DNA of 64,000 bases from Acidobacteriaceae bacterium. Its GTDB lineage: Bacteria; Acidobacteriota; Terriglobia; Bryobacterales; Bryobacteraceae. Made by a program: the position numbers and the translations under genes. Below the pieces are notes generated by a model. That model was not told the origin of the DNA. It did not search any database and worked only from the letters and a program-made list of their open reading frames with translations. Shown piece after piece: positions 61,987 to 64,000 of this stretch (the stretch's first letter is position 1; every line of letters starts with the position of its first letter). The stretch lies in NCBI GenBank assembly GCA_019233755.1, contig JAFAMD010000041.1, positions 42,178-106,177 on the forward strand, given 5' to 3'.

Positions 61987-63189
61987 GTGCGGATATGTCT
62001 AATTTCTACTTCGGCGGATTTCTGCCCTCCTTTGCGTCAAGGAACCGGTTTAGCAGTAATCAAGTCCGCTCCTTCTGAGACGCTTCCAGGCGCAGATATA
62101 TACATTTGGGATTACGTTCCAGCAATCCGGCTTCAGAAACAAATCGCAAGTCATCCAGCCGGACAGCACTTAGTACTAGCCGAGGCTAAAGATTTGGACT
62201 TATTGTCCGATATCAAGAATTCGGCTTGTATTTTATTGAAACCAGTGACCCCCTTCACGCTTACAGCCTTTGTCAAACTTGTTTCCACTACGTCCGACTT
62301 ATCACAGCAGGCTCACCAAGTGGACACGCTCCGCTCTGACCGGGACACGCTGCTTCAGTATGTTCTTGATGTGAACTTAAAGCTGCAGGAGTACGACCAG
62401 GAGCGAAATAACTTTTTTGCCCGTGTGCTGCATGATTTTCGCACTCCGCTCACCGCACTTCACGGCTACTGCGGGCTGCTCGCGGGAGGCAAGCTTGGCC
62501 CGATCAATCCGGTGCAGAAGGAGCTGCTCGAGAGGATGCAATACAGCACGCTCAGGCTGATGAAACTCGCGGCGGGAGCAGGCGGTTTGCTGGCGCAAGG
62601 ACGATTCGAGCGGGCGCCGAAGTGCAACGCAAGCGATATCGGCGAGAGTCTGGAACAGGCGCTGCATGATGTGTACCCATTCATTCAGGAAAGAAGAATA
62701 GAGGTCGATGTGGATGTTCAGCCTGCAGCCGGATTGCTTCGCTTCGAGGCGGAACAGATCCAACAGGTCTTCGTCAACCTGCTGGAGAACTCCTGCAAGT
62801 TCATCCCCAGGGAAGGCCGCATCGAGATTCGCGGCTATTCGGCGTACCAGACCAATGGTACTGGTTCAGAAAACAGTACCGGATGCGAGCACCGCGCGCC
62901 GAATGGATATCGAGTGGATATCAACGACTCGGGCCCCGGGGTGCCGGCGGCATTGGCGGAAAAGGTTTTTGAGCAGTATGCATCGTATATGGGAGCCGAT
63001 GATCGATCGGGCGGCGGCCTCGGGCTCGCAATCTGCAAGTTGATTATCAATGCTCACCGTGGAGCTATCTGGGCCACTCCAAGTCAAAGCGGCGGCCGGT
63101 TCTCCTTCTTTCTGCCTTTTAAAACGGCCAAGAGCGCAAATAGCGACGGGTGTGCAGACGCACCGATGGAAATAGAGCAAGCGTGCTGA
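61987..63189 (+). CDS. Sensor histidine kinase with N-terminal receiver-like domain
   Basis: 400 residues from GTG 61987. Residues 1-100 look like a degenerate receiver: Asp42 in IWDYVP stands where the phospho-acceptor would be and Lys85-Pro86 (ILLKPVTPF) at the conserved Lys; the acidic cluster normally near the N-terminus is poor. A short coiled coil follows (QVDTLRSDRDTLLQYVLDVNLKLQEYDQERNN). The kinase core has the H-box FFARVLHDFRTPLTALHG (His149), N-box QQVFVNLLENSCKFIP, G1 VDINDSGPGVP and G2 DRSGGGLGLAICKLI. There are no membrane helices, so it is cytoplasmic. It stands 22 bases before an NtrC-type regulator, its likely partner. Confidence 0.9.
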   Translation: MRICLISTSADFCPPLRQGTGLAVIKSAPSETLPGADIYIWDYVPAIRLQKQIASHPAGQHLVLAEAKDLDLLSDIKNSACILLKPVTPFTLTAFVKLVSTTSDLSQQAHQVDTLRSDRDTLLQYVLDVNLKLQEYDQERNNFFARVLHDFRTPLTALHGYCGLLAGGKLGPINPVQKELLERMQYSTLRLMKLAAGAGGLLAQGRFERAPKCNASDIGESLEQALHDVYPFIQERRIEVDVDVQPAAGLLRFEAEQIQQVFVNLLENSCKFIPREGRIEIRGYSAYQTNGTGSENSTGCEHRAPNGYRVDINDSGPGVPAALAEKVFEQYASYMGADDRSGGGLGLAICKLIINAHRGAIWATPSQSGGRFSFFLPFKTAKSANSDGCADAPMEIEQAC

Positions 63190-63211
63190 ATTTTCTCCTC
63201 GGAGCAGAATT

Positions 63212-64000
63212 ATGCATACAATCCTTGTCGCAGAAGATGAGCCCGAAGTAAGGAACTATCTTGGCCTCGCATTAAATTGCGAAGGGTACGCCGTTGAGTT
63301 TGCGGAAAACGGCGAAGAGGTGGTCCATTGTCTGGAGCGAAATAAAGCGGGGTATTCGCTGCTGCTGCTTGACCTTATCATGCCGGTGAAGGACGGTTTT
63401 GAGGCGCTGAAAGAAGTACGTCTGGGTTGGCCCGCTTTGCCTGTCATTACGCTGTCGGGGTCGTGCACGCCCGCCAATGTGGCGACGGTTCTTAAGGGCG
63501 GAGCGTTCGACTTTCTCTCGAAGCCGGTTTCACACGAAGATCTCAGCCGTGCCATTCACACCGCGTTAGGCGCTGCGTCGGAGGCGCGAGATTTCTACGG
63601 TTCAGACATCCAGCTACAACATAATTGCTGTGTGCCGCAGCAAGGCACATGGTCGCAGCGAGTGGAGTCTCTGCTCGAACGGGTAGGAGCAGCTGATGTG
63701 CCGGTGCTTCTGCGCGGAGAGACCGGTGTGGGCAAGGAGGTGCTTGCCCGCGAGCTGCACCAGAGATCGAAGCGAGCCGGCCGGCCGTTCTTGAAATTGA
63801 ATTGCGCCGCATTGCCCTCCGAACTCGTTGAGAGTGAGCTGTTCGGCTACGAACGGGGAGCTTTTACAGGGGCGATCAAAACGACGCCCGGCAAGTTCGA
63901 GATGGCGAATAGCGGGACGATTCTTCTTGATGAAATCGGCGACATGGATTTCAAGCTGCAAGCAAAGCTGCTGCAGGTGCTGCAGGATCGCGAGTTCCTG
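63212..64000 (+). CDS. NtrC-family sigma-54-dependent response regulator, 5' part
   Basis: ATG 63212 with GGAG seven bases upstream; the frame is open to the window edge, giving 263 residues. The receiver domain (1-120) has the acidic pair in VAEDEPEV, phospho-acceptor Asp54 (LLLLDLIMP) and Lys104 (LSKPVS). The AAA+ sigma-54-interaction domain begins near 145 with Walker A GETGVGKE (169-176), ESELFGYERGAFTGA containing the sigma-54-contacting GAFTGA loop (216-221), and Walker B GTILLDEIGDMD. The DNA-binding domain lies beyond the window. With the kinase upstream it forms a two-component system that activates sigma-54 promoters, possibly those of the polysaccharide locus; I found no clear -24/-12 site by eye. 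Confidence 0.93.
   Translation, partial: MHTILVAEDEPEVRNYLGLALNCEGYAVEFAENGEEVVHCLERNKAGYSLLLLDLIMPVKDGFEALKEVRLGWPALPVITLSGSCTPANVATVLKGGAFDFLSKPVSHEDLSRAIHTALGAASEARDFYGSDIQLQHNCCVPQQGTWSQRVESLLERVGAADVPVLLRGETGVGKEVLARELHQRSKRAGRPFLKLNCAALPSELVESELFGYERGAFTGAIKTTPGKFEMANSGTILLDEIGDMDFKLQAKLLQVLQDREFL

Overview
This window looks like the chromosome of an acidobacterium, most likely of the Solibacterales/Bryobacterales type. The signs are several large carboxypeptidase-regulatory-domain TonB receptors, FG-GAP/ASPIC-UnbV secreted proteins linked to TPR proteins, a Tat-exported sugar-isomerase-like TIM barrel with a GMC dehydrogenase, and GC-rich coding sequence packed in overlapping genes. 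The taxonomy is inferred from gene content; there is no rRNA in the window. I see no rRNA, tRNA, CRISPR array, phage, transposase or replication origin.

Region 1 (1-31.4 kb) looks like carbohydrate uptake and breakdown, followed by copper resistance. A truncated hydroxypyruvate-isomerase-like gene enters from the left. Next come three galactosidase-type glycoside hydrolases: a GH35-like and a GH36 gene (minus strand, ATGA-coupled) and a divergent GH42 gene. A five-gene minus-strand operon (14407 down to 6362), with every junction overlapping, encodes FG-GAP/ASPIC, FG-GAP/ASPIC-TPR, a 96-residue orphan, a TPR protein and a second FG-GAP/ASPIC protein. Divergent from it stand two tandem paralogous TonB receptors of 1188 residues. 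Each is preceded by a sigma-70-like promoter with a LacI-type palindrome (GTAARCGTTTAC) inside the -35/-10 spacer. Then follow a secreted HELTE protein, an ECF-like sigma factor, a TPR protein, a third TonB receptor, and a copZ-copA-csoR operon behind a CsoR-type operator.

Region 2 (31.4-37.3 kb) is a minus-strand operon: SDR, gluconate-dehydrogenase-subunit-3-like protein, GMC oxidoreductase with a four-cysteine cluster, MFS transporter and Tat-exported TIM-barrel protein. It fits periplasmic sugar oxidation. An orphan 150-residue gene flanks it.

Region 3 (37.3-61.6 kb) is a surface-polysaccharide locus in mixed orientations. It holds a GmhA-like isomerase, a UGM-like flavoprotein, a GT2 enzyme, a secreted Ig-like/malectin-like protein, an FkbM methyltransferase, four GT4 enzymes, two methyltransferase-type proteins, two paralogous flippases, an O-antigen ligase/polymerase, a UDP-GlcNAc 2-epimerase, a polysaccharide deacetylase and a GT-C membrane glycosyltransferase. 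No initiating phosphoglycosyltransferase and no Wza/Wzc export genes are visible. Region 4 (62-64 kb) is a two-component system: a histidine kinase with an N-terminal receiver-like domain and an NtrC-type regulator cut by the window edge.

Two intergenic elements built of heptamers ending in TCAG, each facing inverted CTGA heptamers, sit between convergent gene pairs (near 22.1 and 41.0 kb). Several other convergent pairs overlap or abut with no room for a terminator.
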